Source: Mycolicibacterium hodleri (lineage in GTDB: Bacteria > Actinomycetota > Actinomycetes > Mycobacteriales > Mycobacteriaceae). From it: a stretch of 64,000 bases of DNA. Shown piece by piece: positions 31,572 to 40,038 of this stretch. The DNA lies in assembly GCF_006439015.1 (NCBI RefSeq), contig NZ_RCZG01000010.1:98615-162614 (forward strand). The letters are read 5' to 3'. Position numbers and translations under genes: made by a program. The notes beneath the pieces were generated by a model. That model worked only from the letters and a program-made list of their open reading frames with translations. It ran no database searches and was not told the origin of the DNA. The stretch's first letter is position 1. Each line of letters starts with the position of its first letter.

Positions 31572-32741
31572 GTGCGTGACGTGCTCGACGAGCTCCTCTC
31601 GGTGTGGCGTGCCGGCGACACGGCAGGCCTGGCCTCCGTCGTGCGGACCATGAAGTCCGCACCCCGGGCGCCGGGCGCGGCATTGGTGGTTTCGCCCGAT
31701 GGCACGGTGGCCGGCTCGGTCTCGGGCGGTTGCGTGGAAGCGGCGGTCTACGAGTTGGCCCGCGAGGTGGTCGAGACGGGGCGGCCGCAGTTGCGGCGCT
31801 ACGGCATCACCGACGACGATGCCTTCGCCGTCGGCCTGACGTGCGGCGGGATCATCGACATCTTCGCCGAGCCTCTGTCGCGCGCGACGTTCCCACAGCT
31901 GGGCGCGGTGGCGGAGGACATTGCCGCGCACCGTCCGACCGCGGTTGCCACGGTGATCTCGCACCCCGACGTCGAGTGGGTTGGGCGTCGGCTCGTCGTC
32001 GGCGAGGCCAGCGCCGCGGGTTCACTCGGATCCACCCGCGCCGACGACGCCGTCGCCGACGACGTCCGCGGCCTGTTGGCGGCGGGCCGCACCGCCGTGC
32101 TGACGTATGGCCCCGATGGTCAGCGTCAGGGCGAGGGGATGGAGGTCTTCGTCGCCAGTCACGCCCCCCGCCCGCGGATGATCGTCTTCGGCGCCATCGA
32201 CTTCGCCGCGGCGCTTACCCGCCAGGGCGCCCTGCTCGGTTACCGCGTCACGGTGTGCGATGCCCGCCCCGTCTTCGCGACGCCGACCCGCTTCCCCGCC
32301 GCCGACGAGGTCGTCGTCGACTGGCCCGATCGCTACCTCGCCGGCCAGCAGGCTTCGGGTGCCATCGACGCCAGGACCGTGATCTGCGTTCTGACCCACG
32401 ATCCGAAGTTCGACGTTCCGGTGCTCGCGGTGGCCCTGCGCCTGCCGCGAATCGGCTACGTCGGCGCGATGGGCTCGCGCCAGACGCACCTCGATCGCCT
32501 CGACCGACTGCGCGAGGTCGGCCTGACGGACAGCGAGACCAGAAGGCTTTCCAGCCCGATCGGTCTGGACCTCGGCGCCCGCACCCCCGAGGAGACCGCG
32601 GTTTCGATCGTCGCCGAGATCATCGCGCGGCGATGGGGCGGCGGAGGCCGTCCGCTCGCCGAAGTGGACACCCGCATCCACCACGATGCCAGCGAGATCG
32701 CGGCGGTCATCGGCGTCGACAGCGCCATCGACGTGCGATAA
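31572..32741 (+). CDS. XdhC/CoxI-family molybdenum-cofactor insertion protein
   Basis: A 389-residue accessory protein that binds molybdenum cofactor and helps sulfurate or insert it into xanthine-dehydrogenase-family hydroxylases. The N-terminal XdhC domain has GSVSGGCVEAAVYELA and GLTCGGIIDIF. The C-terminal Rossmann domain has ICVLTHDPKFD and IGYVGAMGSRQTH. It is the first gene of the molybdenum hydroxylase set and is homologous in placement to Rv0376c. GTG 31572 agrees with the TAGACT box. It ends 110 bases before the large subunit. Confidence 0.9.
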   Translation: MRDVLDELLSVWRAGDTAGLASVVRTMKSAPRAPGAALVVSPDGTVAGSVSGGCVEAAVYELAREVVETGRPQLRRYGITDDDAFAVGLTCGGIIDIFAEPLSRATFPQLGAVAEDIAAHRPTAVATVISHPDVEWVGRRLVVGEASAAGSLGSTRADDAVADDVRGLLAAGRTAVLTYGPDGQRQGEGMEVFVASHAPRPRMIVFGAIDFAAALTRQGALLGYRVTVCDARPVFATPTRFPAADEVVVDWPDRYLAGQQASGAIDARTVICVLTHDPKFDVPVLAVALRLPRIGYVGAMGSRQTHLDRLDRLREVGLTDSETRRLSSPIGLDLGARTPEETAVSIVAEIIARRWGGGGRPLAEVDTRIHHDASEIAAVIGVDSAIDVR

Positions 32742-32851
32742 CGTCACTCTCTCTTTTTGCTATACACCCTCTCCATGTACGATAACGACACTGCCGGGCA
32801 GATGTGATGCCCGCCACTTACCCGCGAAAGTGACCGAGGAGAAATCAACCC

Positions 32852-35185
32852 GTGAGCGCCATTGAGTCGGACACCCGCTACGTGGGCACACGGGTCGCGC
32901 GCGTGGAGGACAACCGACTCCTCACGGGCCGCGGTACCTTCGTCGACGACGTCGCCCGACCAGGGATGGTGCATGCCTGTTTCGTCCGCAGCCCGTTCGC
33001 CCACGCCAGGATCAACGGGATCGACGCCGCCGCCGCACTCGCGTTGCCGGGAGTGCACGCCGTCTTCACCGCCGAGGATCTCAACCCCGACGTTCGGGAG
33101 GCGTGGCACGCCGTCGCGGGCAAGGACGTCGCCGATACCCCGCGGCCGCCGTTGGCCGAGGGCGACGTGAAGTTCGTCGGCGATCCCGTCGCGCTGGTCA
33201 TCGCCGACAGCCGTTACGTCGCCGAAGATGCCGCCGACCTGGTGGCCGTCGACTACGAGCAGCTGCCCGCCGTCGCCGACTTCCGCAGGGCCATCGGAGG
33301 TTCCAACGCAGGCGGACCCGTGGTCCACGACGCCTACCCGGACAACGTCGCCGGCGGCATGGCAGGCATGCCACCGGACGAGGAGATCTTCTCGTCGGCC
33401 GACTGCGTCGTGAGCGAGAACGTCTACCAGCAGACCTACGTTCCCGTGCCCATCGAGACGCGCGGCATGGTCGTGGAGTGGACGGCCACGACCGGCGAGT
33501 TGACCATCTGGGCGTCGACGCAGACCCCCCACGAGCTGCGCGCCTTCAGCGCACGGCTCCTCGGCATTCCCGCGCAACACGTCCGGGTGATCATGCGCGA
33601 CACCGGCGGAGGGTTCGGCCAGAAGGTCGTCCCAATGCGCGAGGACATGTGCATCCTGCTGGCCGCACGCAAGGTGCCCGGCGCTTTGAAGTGGATCGAG
33701 GACCGGCGCGAGAACTTGATGTCGGCGGGCCAGTCCCGGCACGTCGACGGCACGGTCCGCATGGCCTTTGACGACGATGGAAGCTTCCTCGCCGTCGACA
33801 TCGACTTCGCGCAGGACGTGGGGTCGTACCCGACGCCGTACCCGGTCCTCACCACGGCCGCCATCGGTATGTTCTTCCCCGGCCCCTACCGGGTGCCCAA
33901 GGCCAGCTTCGCCTACCAGACCGTGTTCTCCAATACCGCTGGGCTGCATGCCTATCGCGGACCCTGGCAGTACGAGACCCTCGCCCGCGAGGTCCTCCTC
34001 GACATCGCCGCCCGCAAGATGAACATGGACCCCGTCGAGCTGCGTCGCCGAAACATCCTGCGGGGCGACGAAATGCCGTACGTCAATGCCAACGGCATGC
34101 CGTATGACCACGTCGCCCCCGCCGATACGTTCGAGCAGGCCGTCAAAATCCTCGACCACGAGAGCTTCCGCAAGGAGCAGGCAGAGGCACTGGCGCAGGG
34201 TCGCTACCTCGGGCTCGGCTTCGCCGCCTACATCGAGCCGACCGCCGCGGCAACCGGCCACCTGGCTACCGAGGGCTGCACCATTCGAATGGAGTCGACC
34301 GGCAAGATCAACGTCTACGTGAACGGCGGCTCGTCCGGGAACAGCCTCGAGACCACGGTCGTCCAGCTCACCGCAGACGCGCTCGGCGCCAACATCGAAG
34401 ACGTGGCCACCATCCAGGGGGACACCGCGGTGACGCCCTACGGTGCGGGTACCCAGGGCAGCCGCAGCGGGCCCATGACGGCGGGTGCGGTCGACGAGGC
34501 GGGCACCATGTTGCGGGAGCGGATCGTCGCCATGGCAGCGCACCGGCTCGGTGTCGAATCCGATGAAATCGAGCTGGCCGACTCACGGGCCACCGTGCGC
34601 GCCGATCCGGAGAAGTCGATCAGCTTCGCCGACCTGGCGTACCGCGCCTACTACGACCCGCAGCAGCTGCCGCCGGGAACGTCGGCCTCGCTCGAGGCGA
34701 CGACGCGCTTCACCTCGTCGGCAATGATCCACTGGGCCAACGCAACTCATGCCTGCACCTGCGAGGTGGACGTCGACACCGGCCACGTCACGCTGACGCG
34801 CTACATCGTCAGCGAAGACGTCGGCGCGATGATCAACCCCAACGTGGTCGAAGGTCAGATCGCCGGTGGCACGGCCCAGGGCATCGGCGGTGCACTGCTG
34901 GAGAACCTGGCCTACGACGACGACGGCAACCCGCTGTCCTCGACGTTCGTCGACTACCTGTTACCGACGGCGACCGAGGTGCCGTCGATCGAGTATGGGC
35001 ACGTCGAGATCCCGGGTCCGGGCGTCGGCGGGTACAAGGGCGTCGGTGAGGGCGGCGCCATCGGATCTACCCCTGCGGTGATCAACGCCATCAACGATGC
35101 ACTCGCACCGCTCGGCGTGACCGTCACCCGGTTGCCCGCAAGCCCCGCCACCATCGTCGAACTTCTCGAAGGAAGGGGCCACTAG
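32852..35185 (+). CDS. molybdenum hydroxylase large (molybdopterin) subunit, CoxL-like
   Basis: A 777-residue molybdopterin subunit of the xanthine dehydrogenase family. Motifs include the ferredoxin-interface region (RVEDNRLLTGRGTFVDDV), GGGFGQKV and the catalytic Glu733 in GVGEGGAIG. The active-site loop reads AYRGPWQYE (from Ala367). CO dehydrogenases of form I have AYxCSFR with a Cys and form II has AYRGAGR, so this is neither and probably hydroxylates an unknown aldehyde or heterocycle. GTG 32852 has GAGGAG upstream. It is followed after 2 bases by coxG. Confidence 0.9.
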   Translation: MSAIESDTRYVGTRVARVEDNRLLTGRGTFVDDVARPGMVHACFVRSPFAHARINGIDAAAALALPGVHAVFTAEDLNPDVREAWHAVAGKDVADTPRPPLAEGDVKFVGDPVALVIADSRYVAEDAADLVAVDYEQLPAVADFRRAIGGSNAGGPVVHDAYPDNVAGGMAGMPPDEEIFSSADCVVSENVYQQTYVPVPIETRGMVVEWTATTGELTIWASTQTPHELRAFSARLLGIPAQHVRVIMRDTGGGFGQKVVPMREDMCILLAARKVPGALKWIEDRRENLMSAGQSRHVDGTVRMAFDDDGSFLAVDIDFAQDVGSYPTPYPVLTTAAIGMFFPGPYRVPKASFAYQTVFSNTAGLHAYRGPWQYETLAREVLLDIAARKMNMDPVELRRRNILRGDEMPYVNANGMPYDHVAPADTFEQAVKILDHESFRKEQAEALAQGRYLGLGFAAYIEPTAAATGHLATEGCTIRMESTGKINVYVNGGSSGNSLETTVVQLTADALGANIEDVATIQGDTAVTPYGAGTQGSRSGPMTAGAVDEAGTMLRERIVAMAAHRLGVESDEIELADSRATVRADPEKSISFADLAYRAYYDPQQLPPGTSASLEATTRFTSSAMIHWANATHACTCEVDVDTGHVTLTRYIVSEDVGAMINPNVVEGQIAGGTAQGIGGALLENLAYDDDGNPLSSTFVDYLLPTATEVPSIEYGHVEIPGPGVGGYKGVGEGGAIGSTPAVINAINDALAPLGVTVTRLPASPATIVELLEGRGH

Positions 35186-35187
35186 AG

Positions 35188-35874
35188 GTGGAACTCAACA
35201 ACGAATTCACGGTCGCGGTGCCCGTGGCGACGACCTGGGCGGTGCTCACCGACGTCGAACGCGTCGCCCGGTGCCTGCCCGGCGCCACCCTACTGACCGT
35301 CGATGGGGACGACTTCACCGGAGCGGTGAAGGTCAAGGTCGGCCCAATCACGGTGTCCTACCAGGGCGAGGCTGCCTTCCAGGAGAAGGACGAAGCCGCC
35401 CACCGGGTCGTGCTCAAGGCCAACGGCAAGGAGACCCGCGGCAACGGAAGCGCCGCCGCCATCGTCACCGCGCAACTGAAGGACGAGGGTGACGCCACCA
35501 CCGTGGCCATCAGCACCGACCTGACCATCTCGGGCAAGGCCGCACAGTTCGGCCGCGGAGTTCTCGCAGACGTCTCGAGCAACCTGATCACGCAGTTCGC
35601 CACGACCCTGGAGGCCGATCTGCTGGGAAGTTCGGCGCCTGCCGGTGACACCGTCGCGCAACCCGAGGCGCAGACAGCCGCGGGTGACTCGGTCGACCTG
35701 CTCAAGGTGGTGGCGCTGCCGATCGCCAAGCGTGCCGCGCCGCTGGTGGCGGCCGCTGCCGCTGCGGCCGCGGTCGGTTTCCTGCTTGGGCGCCGCGGCC
35801 GCCGGAAGCCGGATCTTCCGAACACACTGCGGCCCGAAGACATTCAGGCCGCCCTGTTGCGACTGCTGTCGTGA
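35188..35874 (+). CDS. CoxG-like SRPBCC protein with C-terminal membrane anchor
   Basis: A 228-residue protein. Residues 1-145 form an SRPBCC/CoxG lipid-binding-type domain (VPVATTWAVLTDVERVARCL). Then comes a flexible segment and a C-terminal span (PLVAAAAAAAAVGFLLG, about 190-207) before a basic tail. CoxG proteins help dock molybdenum hydroxylases on the membrane and pass electrons to quinone. GTG 35188 is 2 bases after the large subunit. The 3' end runs into the 14-bp tandem array that duplicates its stop codon. Confidence 0.88.
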   Translation: MELNNEFTVAVPVATTWAVLTDVERVARCLPGATLLTVDGDDFTGAVKVKVGPITVSYQGEAAFQEKDEAAHRVVLKANGKETRGNGSAAAIVTAQLKDEGDATTVAISTDLTISGKAAQFGRGVLADVSSNLITQFATTLEADLLGSSAPAGDTVAQPEAQTAAGDSVDLLKVVALPIAKRAAPLVAAAAAAAAVGFLLGRRGRRKPDLPNTLRPEDIQAALLRLLS

Positions 35875-35935
35875 AGGCACTGTCGTGAAGGCGCTGTCGT
35901 GAAGGCGCTGTCGTGAAGGCGCTGTCGTGAAGGCG
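35866..35935 (+). repeat. 14-bp tandem array, 5 copies, at the coxG/medium-subunit junction
   Basis: Five copies of CTGTCGTGAAGGCG (first copy ends in A) fill 35866-35935. Every copy contains GTGA, i.e. a TGA stop overlapping a GTG start. The first copy holds the coxG stop (35872) and the last holds the medium-subunit start (35927). Because 14 is not a multiple of three, each extra copy changes the reading frame. An overlapping stop/start has been expanded by slippage. Confidence 0.95.
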
Positions 35936-36799
35936 GCGAACTTCGCCTACCACCGGCCCGAGACGGTCGCCGATGCGGTGGCCCTGCTCGGTGAGTACGG
36001 CGACGACGCCAAGATCCTCGCGGGCGGGCAGAGCCTCGTCCCGATGCTGGCCATGCGGCTGACGTTCTTCGAGAACCTGATCGACATCTCGCGAGTGGCG
36101 GAACTGCAGAGCATCGATCTCGAAGACGACCACGTCCGCATCGGAGCAGCGACCCCCCAGGCGTTCGTAGGAATGGACGACGAAGTGGCGGAATCGGTTC
36201 CGCTGCTCTCCATGGCCACTCCACACATCGGCCACTTTCAGATCCGCACCCGCGGCACCCTGGGTGGTTCGATCGCCCACGCCGATCCTGCCGCCGAATA
36301 CGCCGCGGTGGCCGTCACACTCGATGCCGTGATCGAGGCGACGTCGTCGCGGGGATGCAGACAAATCGCCGCGACGGATTTCTTCACCGGTCTATGGGAG
36401 ACCGCCCTGGAACCGGACGAGATCCTCACGGCGGTCCGGTTCCCCATATCGTCGGGTCGAAGCGGCTTCGCCGTGCAGGAATTCGCGAGGCGCCATGGCG
36501 ACTTCGCCATCGCGGGCGCCACCGTTGCCGTCGATCTCGACGACAATGATCACGTGATCCGTTGCGGCATAGGCCTCCTCGGCCTCGGGTCCACTCCAAG
36601 ACGGGCCGCGGCGGCCGAGAACGCGATTACTGGTAGGCCCGTCACCGACGTCACCCCCGATGAGATCGGCAGGCTGGCGATGTCCGGTCTCGAGGATGTT
36701 CCCACCGACCTTCAGGGGTCGGCGTCCTATCGCACCCGGGTCGGCGCCGCGATGGTGGCGCGGGCCTGGACGGAAGCCACGGAGGCGATCCATGCATGA
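35927..36799 (+). CDS. molybdenum hydroxylase medium (FAD) subunit, CoxM-like
   Basis: A 290-residue FAD-binding subunit. FAD motifs AGGQSLVPML (about 32-41) and TLGGSIAHADPAAEYAA (about 110-126) are intact, and the C-terminal CO_deh_flav_C domain follows. It accepts electrons from the iron-sulfur subunit. GTG 35927 is the last of five GTGs in the 14-bp array; it is the only one in frame with MKAANFAYHRP without an intervening stop. It overlaps the small-subunit gene by 8 bases. Confidence 0.93.
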   Translation: MKAANFAYHRPETVADAVALLGEYGDDAKILAGGQSLVPMLAMRLTFFENLIDISRVAELQSIDLEDDHVRIGAATPQAFVGMDDEVAESVPLLSMATPHIGHFQIRTRGTLGGSIAHADPAAEYAAVAVTLDAVIEATSSRGCRQIAATDFFTGLWETALEPDEILTAVRFPISSGRSGFAVQEFARRHGDFAIAGATVAVDLDDNDHVIRCGIGLLGLGSTPRRAAAAENAITGRPVTDVTPDEIGRLAMSGLEDVPTDLQGSASYRTRVGAAMVARAWTEATEAIHA

Positions 36800-37268
36800 G
36801 CTACCCGTCCAGCTGTCGATCAATGGCCGCGATCACGCAGGCACCGTCGAGCCCCGCGTCACCCTCGCCGACTTCTTGCGCGAGAACTGCGGACTGACCG
36901 GCACCCACCTCGGGTGCGAACACGGCGCGTGCGGCGCATGCACGGTGCTGTTGGACGGCCAGGCCGTGCGATCGTGCCTGATCTTCGCGGTCCAGGTGGA
37001 CGGCCGGGAGGTCACCACGGTCGAGGGCATCGCCTCGGCCGACGGAGACCTGTCGCCCATCCAGGCCGCGATGCGCGAATGCCACGGTCTGCAGTGCGGC
37101 TTCTGCACACCCGGCTTCATCACGTCCATCACCGCGTTGCTGCGGGACAACCCCACCCCCTCAGAGGAGCAGATCCGCGAAGGGCTGTCGGGCAACTTCT
37201 GTCGTTGTACCGGCTATCAGGGCATCGTCAATGCAGTTCACCTCGCAGCGGAGAGAATGCAGGGCTGA
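36792..37268 (+). CDS. molybdenum hydroxylase small (2x2Fe-2S) subunit, CoxS-like
   Basis: A 158-residue electron-transfer subunit. The plant-type cluster uses Cys42, Cys47, Cys50 and Cys62 (GCEHGACGAC). The second cluster uses Cys102, Cys105, Cys137 and Cys139 (CGFCTPGF and FCRCTGYQ). It links the molybdenum centre to FAD. ATG 36792 overlaps the preceding stop. No MobA-like, CoxD or CoxE maturation genes follow; the convergent YdeI-type gene ends the unit. Confidence 0.95.
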   Translation: MHELPVQLSINGRDHAGTVEPRVTLADFLRENCGLTGTHLGCEHGACGACTVLLDGQAVRSCLIFAVQVDGREVTTVEGIASADGDLSPIQAAMRECHGLQCGFCTPGFITSITALLRDNPTPSEEQIREGLSGNFCRCTGYQGIVNAVHLAAERMQG

Positions 37269-37270
37269 CC

Positions 37271-37705
37271 TCAGCCTTCGAGCTTGGCCACGATGGCGGC
37301 AATTCGGCGGGCCCTGGTATCCGCGGCCTTGGCGCCCAGCACCGCCGCTACGTGGGCCTTCTGCTGGCTGGGAGCCAGCTTCTGCCACGCCGCCGCCGCC
37401 ACGGTCGAGGCGTCCAACGACGCCTGAAGATCGGCTGGCAGCGAGACAGTCCGCGGCGCAGTGTCGAGGACCAGTTCGACGTCGATCGCATCCCCGCCGC
37501 CGACGCCGGACTCCCTGCGTCGCTCGGCGCTGAAGGGCACCATGAACTTCCCGCCCATCGAGGCGACCGTCGAGGAGTATCGGTACCCGTTCACGGTGAC
37601 CACGACCGGTGCCCGCTTTCCGCCGCCGAGCGCTTCAATGACGTCGGACGGTACCTCGATGCCCGTGTTGTTGCCGGTCTGGACCATCGTCGTGGAGAAT
37701 CTCAT
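37271..37705 (-). CDS. DUF1905/YdeI-like protein
   Basis: A 144-residue protein with an N-terminal DUF1905 beta-barrel-like domain (GIEVPSDVIEALGGGKRAPV and KFMVPFSAERR) and a C-terminal YdeI-type helical segment (ASTVAAAAWQKLAPSQQKAH). Such proteins are common in actinobacteria and have no firm function. ATG 37705 is divergent from the dehydrogenase at 37729, only 23 bases apart, so the promoters overlap. It converges with the hydroxylase small subunit, 2 bases between the stops. Confidence 0.82.
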   Translation of the reverse strand: MRFSTTMVQTGNNTGIEVPSDVIEALGGGKRAPVVVTVNGYRYSSTVASMGGKFMVPFSAERRRESGVGGGDAIDVELVLDTAPRTVSLPADLQASLDASTVAAAAWQKLAPSQQKAHVAAVLGAKAADTRARRIAAIVAKLEG

Positions 37706-37728
37706 CAGCTGAGAGTAGAAGTTGACGC

Positions 37729-38619
37729 ATGGACATGGGCTTCATCGGCTTGGGAAACATGGGCTCGGGCATGGCGTCGAATCTGCTCGCCGCCGGGCAT
37801 CGGGTCACCGCATACAACCGCTCGCAGGACAAGGTCGACGCCCTCGTCGAAGCCGGCGCCCGACCCGCCCGAACCGTCGCCGACGCCTGCGGTGGCGAGG
37901 CCGTCATCTCGATGCTGGCCAATGACGCCGCCGTAGAGGCCGTGACGTTCGGCGCGGACGGCATCATCGCGAATCTGCCGAAGGGCGCGGTGCACGTGTC
38001 GGCGTCGACGATCAGCGTCGCGCTGGCCGAACGTCTTGCCACCGCCCACACCGAGGCGGAGCAGCGCTTCGTGGCGGCGCCCGTGTTCGGCAGGCCGGAG
38101 GCTGCGGAGGCGGCGAAGCTCTTCGTCGTGGCGGCCGGTGATCCCGCGGCGATACGGGATGTTTCGCCGCTGTTCGACGCGATCGGCCAGCGCACCTTCG
38201 CCGTCTCCGACGATCCGACCGCGGCCAGCCTCATCAAGCTCAGCGGCAACTTCCTGATCGCCTCGGTCATCGAATCCCTCGGCGAGGCAATGGCACTCGT
38301 CGGCAAGGCGGGCGTCGACAAGCAGCAGTATCTCGACATCCTCACCTCGACGCTGTTCGGCGCCCCGGTCTACCAGACCTATGGCGGGCTGATCGCCCGC
38401 GACGAGTTCGAACCCGCCGGCTTCGCGGCGACCCTGGGCCTCAAGGACGTCCGACTGGTCCTCGAGGCCGGTGACGAACTGCGGGTGCCGCTGCCGTTGG
38501 CGAGCCTGCTGCGCGACCGTTTCCTGACACTGCTGGCCACTGGCGGCGAGCACCTCGACTGGTCGGCGGTCGGGGCACTCTCGGCGTGGGAGGCCGGCGG
38601 CAGGAGTCCTGTCGGTTAG
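37729..38619 (+). CDS. NAD(P)-dependent beta-hydroxyacid dehydrogenase family protein
   Basis: A 296-residue oxidoreductase with the N-terminal motif GFIGLGNMGSGMA, a substrate-region segment FVAAPVFGRPEAAEAA and the catalytic Lys in LIKLSGNFL (about residue 170). The family includes 3-hydroxyisobutyrate, tartronate-semialdehyde and glyoxylate reductases. The APVFGRP form (rather than APVSGG) puts it closer to the glyoxylate/imine-reductase-like branch. Its end overlaps the convergent SDR by 4 bases. Confidence 0.87.
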   Translation: MDMGFIGLGNMGSGMASNLLAAGHRVTAYNRSQDKVDALVEAGARPARTVADACGGEAVISMLANDAAVEAVTFGADGIIANLPKGAVHVSASTISVALAERLATAHTEAEQRFVAAPVFGRPEAAEAAKLFVVAAGDPAAIRDVSPLFDAIGQRTFAVSDDPTAASLIKLSGNFLIASVIESLGEAMALVGKAGVDKQQYLDILTSTLFGAPVYQTYGGLIARDEFEPAGFAATLGLKDVRLVLEAGDELRVPLPLASLLRDRFLTLLATGGEHLDWSAVGALSAWEAGGRSPVG

Positions 38620-39455
38620 TCGACCACTCCGCGCAATCCATCGGCGCCGAAGACGGGTTCGAGCATCGCCGAGTAGTCGGGTCCGCGTCGCACCAGCTGA
38701 CCACCGTCGACATTGATGACCTGACCGGTGATCCAGCTCGCCGCGTCGCTGAGGAGGAAGACCGCGGCGTTGGCGATGTCGGTGACCTCGCCGACCCTCG
38801 GCAGCGGCGTACTGACCCGGTAATCCTCGCTGAGCTCCGGCGAATCGAGCACCATCGCAACCAGTTCGGTCCGAATCAGGCCCGGCCGAATGGAGTTGAC
38901 CCGCACCCAGGACGCCCCCAGTTCGTCGGCTCCGAGCTGCATGAGGTGGTCGATCGCGGACTTGCTGACGCCATACGCGCCGAACCACCGGTGCGTGTTG
39001 CTCGCCGCGACCGACGAGATGCCGATGAACGAGCCGCCGCCACCGCGCACCATCTCCTTCGCGGTGTGCTTGAGCACGTACATGGTGCCGTTGACGTTGA
39101 GGTCGACGGTTCGCCGCCACGCCTCGGAGTCGACCTGGGTGATCGGTCCGATCGTCTCGGATCCGCCCGCGCAGTGGACGACGCCGTTCAGCCGGCCGTG
39201 CCACGCCGTGGCAGCCTCCACCATGCGGCCCACTTCGTCCTCGTTGGTGACGTCAGCGGGCTCGTAACTCACCGCCCCCGCGCCGTCGCCTGACTGAGCC
39301 GTGATCTCGTCCTTGGCAGCGGCAAGGCGGTCGGCGTTGCGACCGACGAGCACCACGTCGCCACCCGCCTCTACGACGGCTGTGGCAACGCCCTTGCCAA
39401 TGCCACTGCCACCGCCGGTGACGATGATGGTCCGGTCCGCCAACGAAAGCTGCAC
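38616..39455 (-). CDS. short-chain dehydrogenase with an upstream KstR-type operator
   Basis: A 279-residue SDR: VTGGGSGIG (residues 12-20), a catalytic Ser in GISSVAA and the Tyr/Lys pair in AYGVSKSA, ending with GQVINVDGGQ. A KstR-type site lies 22 bases before the ATG at 39455, so it is probably induced by sterols. That suggests a hydroxysteroid or hydroxyacyl-CoA dehydrogenase role in sterol breakdown, though it is separated from the mce4 cluster by other genes. The exact M. tuberculosis counterpart is not clear to me. Confidence 0.85.
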   Translation of the reverse strand: MQLSLADRTIIVTGGGSGIGKGVATAVVEAGGDVVLVGRNADRLAAAKDEITAQSGDGAGAVSYEPADVTNEDEVGRMVEAATAWHGRLNGVVHCAGGSETIGPITQVDSEAWRRTVDLNVNGTMYVLKHTAKEMVRGGGGSFIGISSVAASNTHRWFGAYGVSKSAIDHLMQLGADELGASWVRVNSIRPGLIRTELVAMVLDSPELSEDYRVSTPLPRVGEVTDIANAAVFLLSDAASWITGQVINVDGGQLVRRGPDYSAMLEPVFGADGLRGVVD

Positions 39456-39476
39456 GATTCGCCCCTCACGAGAAAC

Positions 39477-39490
39477 TAGAACACGTTCTC
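39477..39490. promoter_or_regulatory. KstR-type operator before the 38616 SDR
   Basis: TAGAACACGTTCTC fits TnnAACnnGTTnnA at every fixed base except the last. It sits just upstream of the SDR start at 39455 and in the gap to the first small secreted protein. Confidence 0.7.
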
Positions 39491-39606
39491 GTCATCGAAC
39501 CACACGGTGGACGAGGTGCCACAGCCAACGAGAAGGCCGCTCACAGAAACCGTACGCACGCACCAGAATCTGTCCGGATCGCCGCGTCAAGGCGCGCCAG
39601 TCGGCG

Positions 39607-39612
39607 TATGGT
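39607..39612 (+). promoter_or_regulatory. -10 box of small secreted protein 1
   Basis: TATGGT lies 7 bases before ATG 39620 and so favours that start over the ATG at 39608, which it overlaps. Confidence 0.45.
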
Positions 39613-39619
39613 TCTGTCG

Positions 39620-39964
39620 ATGGGCACCCTTCAGATCTCCGCACGACGACTGGTTCTCGCCGGCGGATTCGCAGTCGCGATCGCCGCAGCGCCTGCCATC
39701 GCAGCGTTCACCGCACCCTCTGTCGCGCCGTCCTTCGGGGCGTGCGCCGGCGGTGAGACCGAGGACATCTACACCAATGCCTGCACCCCCGACATGGTGC
39801 CGAACTCGCCGGAGCCCCAGGGAGGTCTGCCCTCGGTCGACGGGGTTCCATGCACTGGCGCCAACTCGGGCCAGTGCATCGGCCTGTCCGAGGACGCTCC
39901 GCAATACGTGGCGCCCAACTCGACCGTCGGCTCCAGCCCGACGGTCACCGGGTCCACCAACTAA
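39620..39964 (+). CDS. small secreted protein, paralogue 1 of 3
   Basis: A 114-residue exported protein. The signal starts with MGTLQISARRLVLAGGFA and is cleaved after about residue 30. The mature part has four Cys: one in ACAGGETED, one in NACTPDM and two in GVPCTGANSGQCIGL, with a VPNSP segment between the pairs and an acidic-Pro tail. Mycobacterial proteins of this kind are sometimes named after an intersectin-EH-binding label, which I recall without certainty. It is followed by two paralogues, each with its own promoter. Function unknown. Confidence 0.72.
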   Translation: MGTLQISARRLVLAGGFAVAIAAAPAIAAFTAPSVAPSFGACAGGETEDIYTNACTPDMVPNSPEPQGGLPSVDGVPCTGANSGQCIGLSEDAPQYVAPNSTVGSSPTVTGSTN

Positions 39965-40026
39965 CCACTTCACGACACGCTTTTCAGGGAACCCGCGGTA
40001 ACTGCGCAGACTGCGGTCGGCTTCCC

Positions 40027-40032
40027 TACAAT
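40027..40032 (+). promoter_or_regulatory. -10 box of small secreted protein 2
   Basis: TACAAT lies 6 bases before ATG 40039, a leaderless start. It is within the block CTTCCCTACAAT that is repeated before paralogue 3. Confidence 0.55.
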
Positions 40033-40038
40033 CCACGC

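Noticed and set aside
32744..34543. 599-residue frame antisense to the molybdenum hydroxylase large subunit
   Set aside because: Composition is typical of an antisense shadow in high-GC DNA and the sense strand has unmistakable family motifs.
32852..37268. Carbon monoxide dehydrogenase (cox) operon
   Set aside because: The large subunit lacks the Cys of AYxCSFR; only the general hydroxylase family is supported.
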